NCBI RefSeq assembly: GCF_021730615.1
Contig: NZ_JAJLMN010000001.1
Location: 2,170,501 to 2,234,500 of the forward strand
Origin: Lichenibacterium dinghuense
GTDB lineage: Bacteria > Pseudomonadota > Alphaproteobacteria > Rhizobiales > Beijerinckiaceae
Reading direction: 5' to 3'
DNA length: 64,000 nt
The translations under genes and the position numbers were made by a program. Shown one piece after another: positions 39,462 through 48,573 of the stretch (its first letter is position 1; each line of letters begins with the position of its first letter). The notes under the pieces were generated by a model. That model was not told the DNA's origin. It did no database searches and saw only the letters and a program-made list of their open reading frames with translations.

Positions 39462-40568
39462 TCAGGACACCAGCTGGACCCAGCCGAACGGGTCCGGGGC
39501 GATGCCGCGCTGGATGTCGGTCAGGGCGGTGCGCAGCCGCTTGGTGATCTCGCCGGCCGCCTCGCCGCCGCCGATGGTGAAGCCGCCGTCCGCCATCTTG
39601 ATCGTGCCGATCGGCGTGATCACCGCGGCGGTGCCGCAGGCGAAGCATTCGCGCAGCCGGCCGCTCTCGGCGTCGGCGCGCCACTGCTCGATCGAATAGG
39701 GCTCCTCGCGCACCGGGATGCCCTCGCGGCGCGCGAGCTCCATCACGGAATCGCGGGTGATGCCGGGCAGGATGGTGCCGAGCGGCGGGGTGGCGAGCGA
39801 GCCGTCGTCGAAGGCGAAGAAGACGTTCATGCCGCCGAGCTCCTCGACCCAGCGGCGCTCGGCCGCGTCGAGGAACACGACCTGGTCGCAGCCGTGGCGC
39901 GCCGCCTCGGCCTGGGCCACGAGGCTCGCGGCGTAGTTGCCGCCGCATTTGGCGGCGCCGGTGCCGCCGGGGGCCGCGCGGGTGTAGTCCTGCGACACCC
40001 ACACGGTGACGCATTCGGAGCCGCCCTTGAAGTAGCGGCCCACCGGCGAGGCGATCACGATGTAGAGGTACTCGGCCGAGGGCTTGACGCCCAGGAACAC
40101 CTCGCTGGCGATCATGAAGGGGCGGATGTAGAGGCTCGACCCCGCCGCGGTGGGGATCCACTCGCGGTCGACCGACACGATCTGCCGGATCGACTCCACG
40201 AACAGGTCGTCCGGCAGCGCCGGCATGGCGAGGCGCGCGGCCGATTCGGCGAAGCGCCGGGCGTTGGCCTCGGGCCGGAACAGCGACGCGCCGCCGTTGC
40301 CGGTCGCGTAGGCCTTCATGCCCTCGAAGATCTCCTGCGCGTAGTGCAGCACCGCGGCGGCGGGGTCCATCGGGATCGGCGCGCGGGCCTCGACGCGGGC
40401 GTCGTGCCAGCCGCGCCCTTCGGTGTAGTTGATCACCACCATGTGGTCGGTGAAGACGCGGCCGAAACCGGGATCGGCGACGAGCTCCGCGCGGCGCTCC
40501 GCCGGCACGGGCGAGGGATGCGGGCGGACGGCGAATTCGGGCCTCGGGCCGGGGATCTGCGACGACAT
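39462..40568 (-). CDS. ilvE: Branched-chain amino acid aminotransferase
   Basis: A 368-residue class IV PLP aminotransferase for the last step of leucine, isoleucine and valine synthesis. The PLP lysine is about Lys207 in GAAKCGGNYAASL. Other marks are HYAQEIFEGMKAY near the N-terminus, ELGGMNVFFAFDDG and GTAAVITPIG. The length suits the group II (eukaryote-like) branch. ATG 40568. It is followed by the cytosine-deaminase-like gene. Confidence 0.94.
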   Translation of the reverse strand: MSSQIPGPRPEFAVRPHPSPVPAERRAELVADPGFGRVFTDHMVVINYTEGRGWHDARVEARAPIPMDPAAAVLHYAQEIFEGMKAYATGNGGASLFRPEANARRFAESAARLAMPALPDDLFVESIRQIVSVDREWIPTAAGSSLYIRPFMIASEVFLGVKPSAEYLYIVIASPVGRYFKGGSECVTVWVSQDYTRAAPGGTGAAKCGGNYAASLVAQAEAARHGCDQVVFLDAAERRWVEELGGMNVFFAFDDGSLATPPLGTILPGITRDSVMELARREGIPVREEPYSIEQWRADAESGRLRECFACGTAAVITPIGTIKMADGGFTIGGGEAAGEITKRLRTALTDIQRGIAPDPFGWVQLVS

Positions 40569-40702
40569 GGGCTCCGCTCCGGGCTGATGAACGCGGGAAG
40601 GGCGGGCGCTGGAGGGGGCGGTCGTCGGCCCCGGGCGCCGCGGCGTGCCGCGATGTACCGGGCCGGGGCGGCCCCGTCAAAGCCCCGATGGGTCCGTTGC
40701 CC

Positions 40703-41551
40703 TCAACCGGACGGCGCGGCGCCGATCTCCAGGGACTGCCCGTCGCGGGCCGCGAAGGTGCCGGGGCGCGCCGCGGCGGCCTCGGCCTCGATCCGCACCA
40801 TGGCGTCGTCGTCGTGGCACGGGTCGTGGTGGAACAGGGCGAGGCGCCCGACGCCGGCGGCCTCCCCCAGCGCCACGGCCTGCGCCCAGGAGGAGTGGCC
40901 CCAGCCGCGGCGGTCGGCGACCTCGGCCGGCGTGTAGCTGGCGTCGACGACCAGGAGGTCGAGGCCGCGCGCCAGCGCGACGAGGGCGGGGTCCGGCGCG
41001 TCGCCGGCCGCCTCGTGGTCGGTGAAGTAGCCGAAGGACCGTCCGCGGAAGTCGACGCGGTAGGCGGTGGCGCCCCCGGGGTGGTTCAGCGACGCGGTGC
41101 GGAGCGCGAGCCCGTCGCCCATGTCGAAGGCGTCGCCGGCCCGGAAGTCGCGGTACACCAGCGTGGCCGCGAAGGTTTCGGGCGTGATGGGGAAGAGCGG
41201 CCGCGTCATCAGCTGCGCCACGGCGTCGTGCAGGTGCTCGTCGCGGCCGCGGTGGCCGGTCCACAGGCGGATGGTGGCGTCCTTCCGGAACGCGGGGGCG
41301 AAGAAGGGCAGGCCGATGAGGTGGTCGACGTGGCAGTGGCTGACCAGGAGGTCGAGGTCCCGCCCGCGCCCTTCCGCGACGAGGCTGCGCCCGAGCGGGC
41401 GGATGCCGCTCCCGGCGTCGAACACCAGGGTGCGCGCCCCGCAGCGCAGCTCCACGCAGGCGGTATTGCCGCCGTAGCGCGCGTATTCCGGGTCGGGACA
41501 CGGGATGCCGCCCCGCACGCCCCAGAACTTGACCCACATGTCGGCCGTCAT
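40703..41551 (-). CDS. MBL-fold metal-dependent hydrolase
   Basis: A 282-residue metallo-beta-lactamase-fold protein with the Zn motif SHCHVDHLIG (the HxHxDH set) and a downstream TDHEA and FHHDPCHDD. The start KFWGVRGGIPCPDPEYARYGGNT is typical of a group of uncharacterised MBL hydrolases that act on phosphodiesters or related substrates, sometimes linked to cyclic nucleotides. ATG 41551 was chosen over upstream open frame. It is 92 bp downstream of the GGDEF/EAL gene on the same strand. Confidence 0.86.
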   Translation of the reverse strand: MTADMWVKFWGVRGGIPCPDPEYARYGGNTACVELRCGARTLVFDAGSGIRPLGRSLVAEGRGRDLDLLVSHCHVDHLIGLPFFAPAFRKDATIRLWTGHRGRDEHLHDAVAQLMTRPLFPITPETFAATLVYRDFRAGDAFDMGDGLALRTASLNHPGGATAYRVDFRGRSFGYFTDHEAAGDAPDPALVALARGLDLLVVDASYTPAEVADRRGWGHSSWAQAVALGEAAGVGRLALFHHDPCHDDDAMVRIEAEAAAARPGTFAARDGQSLEIGAAPSG

Positions 41552-41642
41552 CGCGGGAGTCCGGAGGGGGCGCGCCGGCGTCGCGGGCCGGAGCGCGGGC
41601 CCGACTTGTCGCACGGATGCGGCGCCGAGGCGAGGGGCGGCG

Positions 41643-44498
41643 TCAGGCCGCCACCGCGTCCCACTTGCGCAGCAGGCCGCCCACCTCGGCGGCCGGCACG
41701 GGCCGGCTGAAGTAGAAGCCCTGCACCTCGTCGCAGCCGTCGTCCCGGAGCCGCTCGAACTGTTCGCGGTTCTCGACGCCCTCGGCGGTGATCCGCATGC
41801 CGAGGTCGGTGGCGAGCTGGCTCACGGCGCGCACGATGGCGCCGGCCTCGCTGCGGGTGGTGAGATCGCGGATGAAGGAGCGGTCGATCTTGATCTTGTC
41901 GAAGGGGAAGGACAGCAGATAGTTCAGCGACGAATAGCCGGTGCCGAAGTCGTCGAGGGCGAAGCGCACGCCCGCGGCCCGCAGGCTGTGCAGGATGTCC
42001 AGCGTCGCCTCGCCGTCCGACAGCAGCACCGATTCGGTGATCTCCAGCTCGAGCCGGCCCGACGACAGGCCGGAGGAGGCCAGCGCCTCCGACGTGGCGG
42101 CGAGGAGCCGCGCCGAGCGGAACTGGGCGGGCGACACGTTGACCGCGACCTTGAGGTGCTCGGGCCAGGCCGCGGCCTCGGCGCAGGCGCGGGCCAGCAC
42201 CCATTCCCCGAGCGGCACGATGAGGCCCATCTCCTCGGCGACGGAGACGAACTCGGCCGGCGACACCATCCCGCGCACGGGATGGCGCCAGCGCAGCAGC
42301 GCCTCGAAGCCGCCGATGCGGTCCCGCGCGACGTCGAAGAGCGGCTGATAGAAGACCTCGAACTGGTCCTCGGCCAGCGCGCGCTGCAGGTCGAGCTCGA
42401 GCGCGCTGCGGGCCTGCATGCGGGCGTCCATCTCGGGCTCGAAGCAGCGCCACACCCCGCGGCCCTCGCCCTTGGCGCGGTAGAGCGCGGCGTCGGCGCT
42501 CTTCAGGAGCTTGGTGCGGGACGTGCCGTCGCGCGGCGCCACCGCGATGCCCACCGACACGCCGACGGTCACCTGCCGGCCGTCGATGTCGACCGGCCGG
42601 TCCACCGCCGCGATGATGCGGTGGGCCAGGGCGATCGTGTCGGCCTCGCCGGCGATGCCGCATTGCACGATGGCGAACTCGTCGCCGCCGAGCCGCCCCA
42701 CCGTGTCGACCTCGCGCACGCAGGCGCTGAGCCGCTCCGCCACCTGGCGCAGCAGCTCGTCGCCGGCGGGGTGGCCCAGCGTGTCGTTGACCTGCTTGAA
42801 GCGGTCGAGGTCGAGGCACAGCACCGCGAAGCCTTCGCCGCGGCCGAGCCGCTTCAGCGCCTCGTCGATCCGCTCGCCGAACAGCATGCGGTTCGGCAGC
42901 CCCGTCAGCGCGTCGTGGCGCGCCATGAAGAGGATCTGGCGCTCCGCCTGGCGGCGCTCCGTCACGTCCTCGTAGGTGGCGATCCAGCCCCCTCCGGCCA
43001 GCGGGTGGCGCACGATCGCGATGGTGTGGCCGTGAGCGGTCTCCTCGAAGACCTCCGTGCCGGTGCGGCGCATGACCTCCCGGCGGCGGAGCAGGTATTC
43101 GGCCGGCTCGACGGTCTCGCCGCTGGCCGCGATCTTGAGGCGGAGCACGTCGTCGAAGGCGAGGCCCGGGCGCACCGCGCCGGGGTCGACCCGGTAGATC
43201 TCGGCGAAGCGGCGGTTGACCACCGTGAGGCGGCTGTTCCCGTCGTAGAGGCACAGCCCCTGGGACATGTTCTCGAGCGCGGCATCGAGGCTCAGGTTGG
43301 TGGCCTTGAGCTTCTCCTCCTGCTCCTTGAGCATGGTGACGTCGCTCAGCACCGCCACGAAGCCCCCGTCCCGCGTGGCGCTGCGGCTGACGCGCAGCCA
43401 GCGGCCGTCGGGGAGGCGCATCTCGTCGTCGAGGCGCGAAGCCGTGCCGGAGCGGCCGAGCGAGGGCGCCTCGATCAGCGCCGCCAGGGCCGCCACCGGC
43501 GTGCCGGGCTGGAGCACGCGCGGCGAGGCGGCGAGGAAGTCGGCGACCTGCGAGTTCGCCAGCGCGATGAGCCCGTCGGCGTCCACCACGATGATGCCTT
43601 CCGCCGAGCTTTCGAGCGCGTCGGCGAGGCGGGCCTGGGCGGAGCGGCGCTGCGACACCTCGCGCTCCATCATGACCCTCAGGTTGTCGCGCATCACCGC
43701 CATGGCGGACAGCAGCGCCCCGAGCTCGTCGCCGCTGCCCGGGGGGATGGCCCCGTCGAGCTTGCCGCGGGCGATGTCGTCGGCCGCGGACGAGGCCGCT
43801 GCGACCGGCCCCATGATGCGCCGCGCCAGCAGCCAGGCCACGGCGGCGGCGGCGAGCAGCGCCAGGAGGGTGCCGGCCAGCGTCGCCTGGATGTCGGCGG
43901 CCACGATGGCGCGGGCCTTCTGCCGGTACGCGAAGCCGTCCCCCGCCGTGTAGTTGACGAGCAGGTCGATCTGCTGGTTGACCGCGGCGGCGGTGCCGTC
44001 CATCGCGCGCCAGCTCTCCGCGACGCCGTGCCGGCTCGCGAGACCCTCGCGGGCGGCGTCCCAAAGGGCCACGGCCGCCTTGGCGCTGTTCCCGGCCTCC
44101 TCGGCGCGGCGCGACTGCGCCCGCTCGCCCGCGATGGACAGATCCTCGACGAGCGAGGTCCGCGCCTCGGCCACGATGCCGGCCAGCCGCGCGCGCTCGG
44201 CGGGGTCGGTCTCGACAGCGCAGCGGATGAAGGCGTTCTGCATGAGGGTGAAGTCCGCCGCGGCGGCGCGGGCGTAGTTCACCGACATCAGGGACTGGTC
44301 GAAGGTCCGGGTGGCGAGCTCGCCCGCCTCCCGGATGCGGATCACGGCGTAGAGGCCGAGCGCCCCGGTGATCACGGCCATCACCAGGAACGCCACGAGG
44401 ATCCGTCCGCGGATGGTGCGCGTGAGCCGGACCGCCAAGCCGAAGCCGCGGCTGCACCTGTCGGCGGCTGAGGGCATCCTGGCCAGGGTGCAGTCCAT
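41643..44498 (-). CDS. Membrane GGDEF-EAL cyclic-di-GMP enzyme with PAS domains
   Basis: A 951-residue signalling protein. Two membrane segments flank a periplasmic four-helix sensor (ILVAFLVMAVITGALGLYAV; LLALLAAAAVAWLLARRI), then HAMP, two PAS domains, GGDEF (RLGGDEFAIV, with ARHDALTGLPNRML ahead) and EAL (FEALLRWRHP, the ExxxE region in ITESV, DDFGTGYSSL, ITAEGVE). Both catalytic signatures are intact, so it could make and degrade c-di-GMP, depending on signal. ATG 44498; ribosome-binding site GGAAG. It is divergent from the cupredoxin gene. Confidence 0.93.
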   Translation of the reverse strand: MDCTLARMPSAADRCSRGFGLAVRLTRTIRGRILVAFLVMAVITGALGLYAVIRIREAGELATRTFDQSLMSVNYARAAAADFTLMQNAFIRCAVETDPAERARLAGIVAEARTSLVEDLSIAGERAQSRRAEEAGNSAKAAVALWDAAREGLASRHGVAESWRAMDGTAAAVNQQIDLLVNYTAGDGFAYRQKARAIVAADIQATLAGTLLALLAAAAVAWLLARRIMGPVAAASSAADDIARGKLDGAIPPGSGDELGALLSAMAVMRDNLRVMMEREVSQRRSAQARLADALESSAEGIIVVDADGLIALANSQVADFLAASPRVLQPGTPVAALAALIEAPSLGRSGTASRLDDEMRLPDGRWLRVSRSATRDGGFVAVLSDVTMLKEQEEKLKATNLSLDAALENMSQGLCLYDGNSRLTVVNRRFAEIYRVDPGAVRPGLAFDDVLRLKIAASGETVEPAEYLLRRREVMRRTGTEVFEETAHGHTIAIVRHPLAGGGWIATYEDVTERRQAERQILFMARHDALTGLPNRMLFGERIDEALKRLGRGEGFAVLCLDLDRFKQVNDTLGHPAGDELLRQVAERLSACVREVDTVGRLGGDEFAIVQCGIAGEADTIALAHRIIAAVDRPVDIDGRQVTVGVSVGIAVAPRDGTSRTKLLKSADAALYRAKGEGRGVWRCFEPEMDARMQARSALELDLQRALAEDQFEVFYQPLFDVARDRIGGFEALLRWRHPVRGMVSPAEFVSVAEEMGLIVPLGEWVLARACAEAAAWPEHLKVAVNVSPAQFRSARLLAATSEALASSGLSSGRLELEITESVLLSDGEATLDILHSLRAAGVRFALDDFGTGYSSLNYLLSFPFDKIKIDRSFIRDLTTRSEAGAIVRAVSQLATDLGMRITAEGVENREQFERLRDDGCDEVQGFYFSRPVPAAEVGGLLRKWDAVAA

Positions 44499-44658
44499 CG
44501 GGCGGTCTTCCGGGAGTTCCCCCGCGTTCTGCCCCGGAAGTGGTAAAGGCGGGATGAAGCGACTATCACCTTGCTGCAACCAAGGATTAAGGCATCGTCC
44601 CCATACATCATCTCGGATCGACGACCGGCCGAGGCGCCGGCAGCCGAAGGGACGGGGC

Positions 44659-45006
44659 ATGACGGCGACACGATGGACGAAGCCCGGACTGGCGGCGGCG
44701 CTGGTCCTGGCCGTGCTGGCCGGGGCGGCGTGGGCGTCCACGGGCAGCCGGATCGTGGTGTCCCAGCGCGGCCGAACCTTTCTGCCCGGCGCGCTGACGA
44801 TCAAGCAGGGCGACACGGTCGAGGTGGTCAACGACGACGGCGACCTGATGCACCACGCCTACGTCGACGACCCCGAGTTCTCCTTCGATTCGGGCGATCA
44901 GGAGCCCGGCGCCAAGGCCGACATCGTCTTCACCAAGCCCGGCACCTTCAACGTGCTGTGCGGCATCCACCCCAAGATGAAGCTGGTCGTCACCGTCCGG
45001 GAGTGA
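44659..45006 (+). CDS. Cupredoxin (plastocyanin-like copper protein)
   Basis: A 115-residue exported blue-copper-type protein. A signal peptide (LAAALVLAVLAGAAWAS) is followed by a single cupredoxin domain with the copper ligands visible: His in LMHHAYVDD, then Cys, His and Met in FNVLCGIHPKMKLVV. It probably carries electrons in the periplasm. ATG 44659. It ends in a gap holding a strong bidirectional terminator shared with the converging membrane-protein gene. Confidence 0.9.
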   Translation: MTATRWTKPGLAAALVLAVLAGAAWASTGSRIVVSQRGRTFLPGALTIKQGDTVEVVNDDGDLMHHAYVDDPEFSFDSGDQEPGAKADIVFTKPGTFNVLCGIHPKMKLVVTVRE

Positions 45007-45035
45007 TCACCCCCTCGACCGTCGGAGCCGGAACG

Positions 45036-45071
45036 CGAGACCGCCCGGACGGGGTCGTCCGGGCGGTCTCG
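45036..45071. terminator. Bidirectional terminator between convergent genes
   Basis: A perfect 16-bp stem (CGAGACCGCCCGGACG and its complement) with a GGGT loop lies 30 bp after the cupredoxin stop and before the end of the converging gene. Confidence 0.75.
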
Positions 45072-45100
45072 TCGATCCTGCGCCGCGCGGGACGGCGGCG

Positions 45101-46144
45101 TCAGATCAGGCTGGTGCCGAAGAGCGTCGAGTGCAGCTCGTAGTAGCCGAGCAGGACGATCGCGAGTGAGGCGGCGTAGCCCACCGGCGTCCACACGATC
45201 TGCCGCACCGGCACGGCCTCGACCCTGTCGTCCGCCGCGATGGCCAGCAGCAGGGCGATGATGCAGGAGTGCCCGATGGCGTCGATCTTGCCGAACTCCA
45301 GCACGGCGGACAGGAACATGCCGGTGAGGATCAGGGCGCCGGCCCGGCGGACCAGGGGGGTCCAGATCAGGGCGAAGGACAGGCCGAACTCCACCGCGCC
45401 GGCGGCCCGCATGAAGAAGTCCGGGGAGAAGCCCATGGCGACGCGGGGATGGCTGATGAACATCGGCGCCGTCCACTCGGGATAGGCCCACTTCTCGATC
45501 GAGGCCCACATCAGCGTGACGGCGGCCGCCCAGCGGGCGATGTCGAGCGGGCGAAGGCCGCCGAGGTTTTGAACGCCGAGGCCCGTCAGCGCCAGATAGG
45601 CGGCGAGGCCGAGGAAGATCGGGTAGTCCATCAGGTGGAACAGCCCGTAGTCGTGCAGCGCGATGGCGTAGAGCGTCACGATGCCGGCGGCCGACAGCAC
45701 CAGCGTCTGGCGCCACAGCAGACAGGCGGCGATGCCGAGCTGGAGGAGCGGGATGAGTTCCGACGTCGTCTTCAGCTCGGGCGTGATGATGATGCCGCCC
45801 ATGCTCCACAGGCTGACGAAGAAGAAGCCGGCGATGCCGCGGATCAGGACGTCCGAGCTCCACCGAACCGGCGACATGAAGCTGACGATGGACCGCACCA
45901 GCGCGGTGCCGAGCGGGGTGCGCTCGATGATCCCGGCCGCGACGAGCACGAAGACCGTGAGCGCGGTCAGTTCCTCGAAATCGAGGCACAACACATTGGC
46001 CAGCCCGACAGGTTGACCGGCGACATCGAAAGCACAGAACCACTTCACATGAGCGCTGGCATTGTCGATGGAACCGAGGATGCCGGCGATGGCGAGCGCA
46101 GGCGACAGGAAGCCCGTCGCTTTATTTTTCATAAAGCGCAGCAT
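45101..46144 (-). CDS. Polytopic membrane protein, function unknown
   Basis: A 347-residue protein with about eight hydrophobic segments. A signal-like first segment (FLSPALAIAGILGSIDNASA) leads to HVKWFCAFDVAGQP, then several helices such as LTVFVLVAAGIIE, GIAGFFFVSLWSMGGIIITP and LGLAAYLALTGLG. The IEKWAYPEW and FGLSFALIWTPLVRR blocks resemble the DoxX/DoxD-like family in part, but I would not name it. An AGAGG precedes the ATG at 46144. The upstream 307 bp contain three small palindromes. Confidence 0.7.
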   Translation of the reverse strand: MLRFMKNKATGFLSPALAIAGILGSIDNASAHVKWFCAFDVAGQPVGLANVLCLDFEELTALTVFVLVAAGIIERTPLGTALVRSIVSFMSPVRWSSDVLIRGIAGFFFVSLWSMGGIIITPELKTTSELIPLLQLGIAACLLWRQTLVLSAAGIVTLYAIALHDYGLFHLMDYPIFLGLAAYLALTGLGVQNLGGLRPLDIARWAAAVTLMWASIEKWAYPEWTAPMFISHPRVAMGFSPDFFMRAAGAVEFGLSFALIWTPLVRRAGALILTGMFLSAVLEFGKIDAIGHSCIIALLLAIAADDRVEAVPVRQIVWTPVGYAASLAIVLLGYYELHSTLFGTSLI

Positions 46145-46451
46145 GGTGACCTCTGTTTTGAGATGTTAGCTTTTTTTAACCGCGTTCATGCGATTCGTCC
46201 AGGCCGTCCGGGGCCGATGGTTAACTCATGAGAGAAAATTGCAAGGGATTTGTTTCATTCTGAAACGGCGAAGGTCGGGACTGTCCCGTCACAAATGTGA
46301 CGCCGAAATGTCAGGCAAGCGCCTCATTGCTTGTGGCCGCGCATTGGGCAGGGCCGGCCCAAGACGAAGGCGGATCGGGTGTCGGCGGCCTGTTTCTTCA
46401 CGAATCCGCGCCATCTTCAGAGCGTCCGAAACCGCACAGGCGAGGTTCACC
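46145..46451. other. AT-richer intergenic region with three short palindromes
   Basis: This 307-bp gap between the divergent membrane-protein and small-protein genes is AT-richer than its surroundings. Palindromes: GTTTCA-TTC-TGAAAC (46252-46266), CGGGAC-T-GTCCCG (46276-46288) and GTCACA-AA-TGTGAC (46288-46301). They may be operators; no RNA gene or other coding frame is evident. Confidence 0.5.
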
Positions 46452-46607
46452 ATGGCGATCATCACCACTCTCCTCGGCGGCCTGGGCCTGGTGGCGACGG
46501 GGCAGCGCCACCCGGAGCGCCGGGAGCGGTTCGAATGGGTCGGCGGCATGCTGCTCGTCGCCGGCTTCGTCGGCCTCGGCTTCAACCTGGCGCGGGCGGC
46601 GGGCTGA
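46452..46607 (+). CDS. Small membrane protein
   Basis: A 51-residue protein with two hydrophobic segments (ITTLLGGLGLVATG and GGMLLVAGFVGLGFNLA) separated by a basic loop QRHPERRERFEW. No family recognised. The ATG at 46452 follows an AGGTTC sequence. It lies 125 bp upstream of plsC and reads the same way. Confidence 0.6.
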   Translation: MAIITTLLGGLGLVATGQRHPERRERFEWVGGMLLVAGFVGLGFNLARAAG

Positions 46608-46732
46608 CGGGCTCCACCGGGGCCTGACCGGACACAAGTCCGGGTCGCTCGGGCCGGAGGCGGGGCGGCCCCCTCGCCCGCGCCGAGGCCTCCGGGTTTG
46701 CCTGCCCCCGCGTGGTCTGGCAAAACGAAGGC

Positions 46733-47497
46733 ATGCTGGCCCTGCGTTCCGCCGTCTTCAACCTCCTCTTCTACGCCTATCTCATCGCCCTGATGGTGTT
46801 CGGCCTGCCGACCGCGCTGTTCGGCACGCGCGGCGTGCTGCGGCTCGCCAACCTGTGGGCCCGGGGCTCGCTGTGGCTGTTGCGCGTGGTCTGCGGGACC
46901 CGCGTGGTGTTCCGGGGGCGCGGCAACATCCCGGCCGAGCCCTGCATCCTCGCCGCCAAGCACCAGAGCTTCCTCGAGATCATCGCGCTCTGCGCGCTGT
47001 TTCCGGACTTCACCTTCGTTCTGAAGAGCGAGTTGACCCGCATCCCGCTGTTCGGCTGGTACCTCGGCCGCTCCGGGCAGATCGCGGTGAACCGCGGCCA
47101 GGGCCGCGCCGCGCTGCAGCAGGTGAGCCGGGGCGCCCGCGCCGTGCTCGACGCCGGCCGGCAGGTGTTCATCTTTCCCGAGGGCACGCGGCGCGCCCCC
47201 GGCGACCCCGCCGTCTACAAGGCCGGCATCTCCTTCGTGTATTCCGAGACCGGCGCCGCCTGCCTGCCCGTGGCGGTCAACTCCGGGCTGTTCTGGCCGC
47301 GCGCCTCGTTCCTCCGCCGCCCCGGCACCGCGGTCGTCGAGTTCCTGCCCGTGATCCCGCCGGGCCTGCCGCGGCAGGTGTTCCAGGACCGCATGATCGA
47401 GGGAGTGGAGGGCGCGAGCCGCCGCCTGATGGCCGAGGCGGTCCAAGCTGACCCGAGGCTTGCGTCGATGTTCCCCGAGGGCTCCGTCCCGGCCTGA
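46733..47497 (+). CDS. plsC: 1-acyl-sn-glycerol-3-phosphate acyltransferase
   Basis: A 254-residue PlsC-family lysophosphatidate acyltransferase for phospholipid synthesis. An N-terminal membrane anchor (VFNLLFYAYLIALMVFGLPTAL) is followed by the catalytic block AAKHQSFLEI, where the usual HX4D is HX4E, common in alphaproteobacterial PlsC, and the acceptor motif FPEGTRRAPGDP. ATG 46733 with GAAGG upstream. The next gene, at 47570, has its own SOS-type promoter. Confidence 0.9.
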   Translation: MLALRSAVFNLLFYAYLIALMVFGLPTALFGTRGVLRLANLWARGSLWLLRVVCGTRVVFRGRGNIPAEPCILAAKHQSFLEIIALCALFPDFTFVLKSELTRIPLFGWYLGRSGQIAVNRGQGRAALQQVSRGARAVLDAGRQVFIFPEGTRRAPGDPAVYKAGISFVYSETGAACLPVAVNSGLFWPRASFLRRPGTAVVEFLPVIPPGLPRQVFQDRMIEGVEGASRRLMAEAVQADPRLASMFPEGSVPA

Positions 47498-47533
47498 AGC
47501 GCCCCCGGCCGGATTGACCCTCGCTCCCGTCTT

Positions 47534-47548
47534 GTTCTATTTTTGTTC
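47534..47548 (+). promoter_or_regulatory. Putative LexA (SOS) box
   Basis: GTTC-TATTTTT-GTTC is an exact match to the alphaproteobacterial LexA direct-repeat operator GTTC-N7-GTTC, 22 bp before the start codon at 47570. Confidence 0.7.
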
Positions 47549-47569
47549 TCATCGACGGGGAGAACAGAG

Positions 47570-48010
47570 ATGCAACATTCTGCGGTCGCCACGCTGGTCC
47601 GCCCCGCCGCCGCGCCCGCCCGGGCGGGTGCCCCGGCGGCGTCCCCCTCCGCTCCCCTGGCGGCGCCCCTGGCCGGCCTCGCCGGCACGGACCTGTCGCG
47701 CCGCTTCCGCCATTGGCGCGGGCTGAGCGGCCGCCGCCACCTGTTCTCGGTGTTCCCGATGGGCGAGCCCGCGCCGGGCGAGGACGCGCCGCGGTTCGCC
47801 GACGCGGTCGTGATGGCGGTCGGCCGCGACGGCGCCGGCGCGCCCCGCATCCTCGCCCTCGCCGAGACCGGCCCGCAGCCCGACCTGTTCTACGACGGCC
47901 GGGCCTTCCGCGCCGCGGTGGCGGCGGGCGCCGACGAGATCCACGTCCACCTGCTCGCCGACGGCCCCGCGGCCCGCGCGGCCGTGATGCGCGACCTCGC
48001 AGGGGCCTGA
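47570..48010 (+). CDS. Putative SOS-regulated hypothetical protein
   Basis: A 146-residue protein of unknown family. An Ala/Pro-rich N-terminus (residues 8-38) precedes a conserved-looking body: LSRRFRHWRGLSGRRHLFSVFPM, MAVGRDGAGAPRILALAETGP and GADEIHVHLLADGPAARAAV. It has no signal peptide or membrane segment. A LexA-type box lies 22 bp upstream, so induction after DNA damage is likely. In other alphaproteobacteria small SOS proteins arrest division, but no similarity to them is evident. Confidence 0.7.
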   Translation: MQHSAVATLVRPAAAPARAGAPAASPSAPLAAPLAGLAGTDLSRRFRHWRGLSGRRHLFSVFPMGEPAPGEDAPRFADAVVMAVGRDGAGAPRILALAETGPQPDLFYDGRAFRAAVAAGADEIHVHLLADGPAARAAVMRDLAGA

Positions 48011-48057
48011 GGGGGCGCGGTCCCGGGTCCGCCGCCCCGGCGGCGCTCCCCTCCCCG

Positions 48058-48573
48058 TCAGACGCCGGCGAGCGCGGCCCGCACGGCGTCGGCCAGCGGG
48101 CCGCCCGCGTAGAGCACCCCCCGGATGCCGGCGGCGCGCGCGGCCTCCATGTCGCTCGGCTTGTCGCCGATCAGGGCGCTGCGCGCCCGGTCGACCGGCC
48201 ACCGCGCCATCAGGTCCAGGATCATGCCGGGCTCCGGCTTGCGGCAGGCGCAGCGCAGCCGATAGGCCGCGAGCGGCGCGTCCGGCAGGTGCGGGCAGTG
48301 GCGGATGTCGTCGAAGCGCGCGCCCTCGCGCGCCAGCAGGTCGGCCATGTGGCGGTGCAGGGCGAGGACGTCCGCCTCCGCGTAGAATCCGCGCGCCACG
48401 CCGGACTGGTTGGTGACCAGGAAGCAGAGCGCGCCGGCCTCGGCGGCGGCCCGCACGCCGGCCGCCGCGCCGGGCAGGAGCGCGAAGCGCGACGCGTCGC
48501 CGACGTAGCCGAGGTCGGCGTTGATCACGCCGTCGCGGTCGAAGAAGACCGCCGGGCGCAGGGGTTCCGTCAC
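48058..48573 (-). CDS. gmhB: D-glycero-D-manno-heptose-1,7-bisphosphate 7-phosphatase
   Basis: A 171-residue HAD phosphatase of the GmhB/HisB-N type: FFDRDGVINADLGYVGD (nucleophile Asp), LVTNQSGVARGFY, the zinc-binding Cys/His set in RHCPHLPD...CACRKPEPGM, and GDKPSDMEAARAAG. It makes a precursor of LPS core heptose. The GTG at 48573 overlaps the gmhA stop (GTGA), so translation is coupled; an earlier in-frame ATG exists but is not supported. Confidence 0.9.
   Translation of the reverse strand: MTEPLRPAVFFDRDGVINADLGYVGDASRFALLPGAAAGVRAAAEAGALCFLVTNQSGVARGFYAEADVLALHRHMADLLAREGARFDDIRHCPHLPDAPLAAYRLRCACRKPEPGMILDLMARWPVDRARSALIGDKPSDMEAARAAGIRGVLYAGGPLADAVRAALAGV

Noticed and set aside
41505-44471. 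988-residue plus-strand frame opposite the GGDEF/EAL gene
   Set aside because: The minus strand encodes intact PAS, GGDEF and EAL motifs; the opposite frame is low-complexity His/Arg/Ala/Val sequence without motifs.
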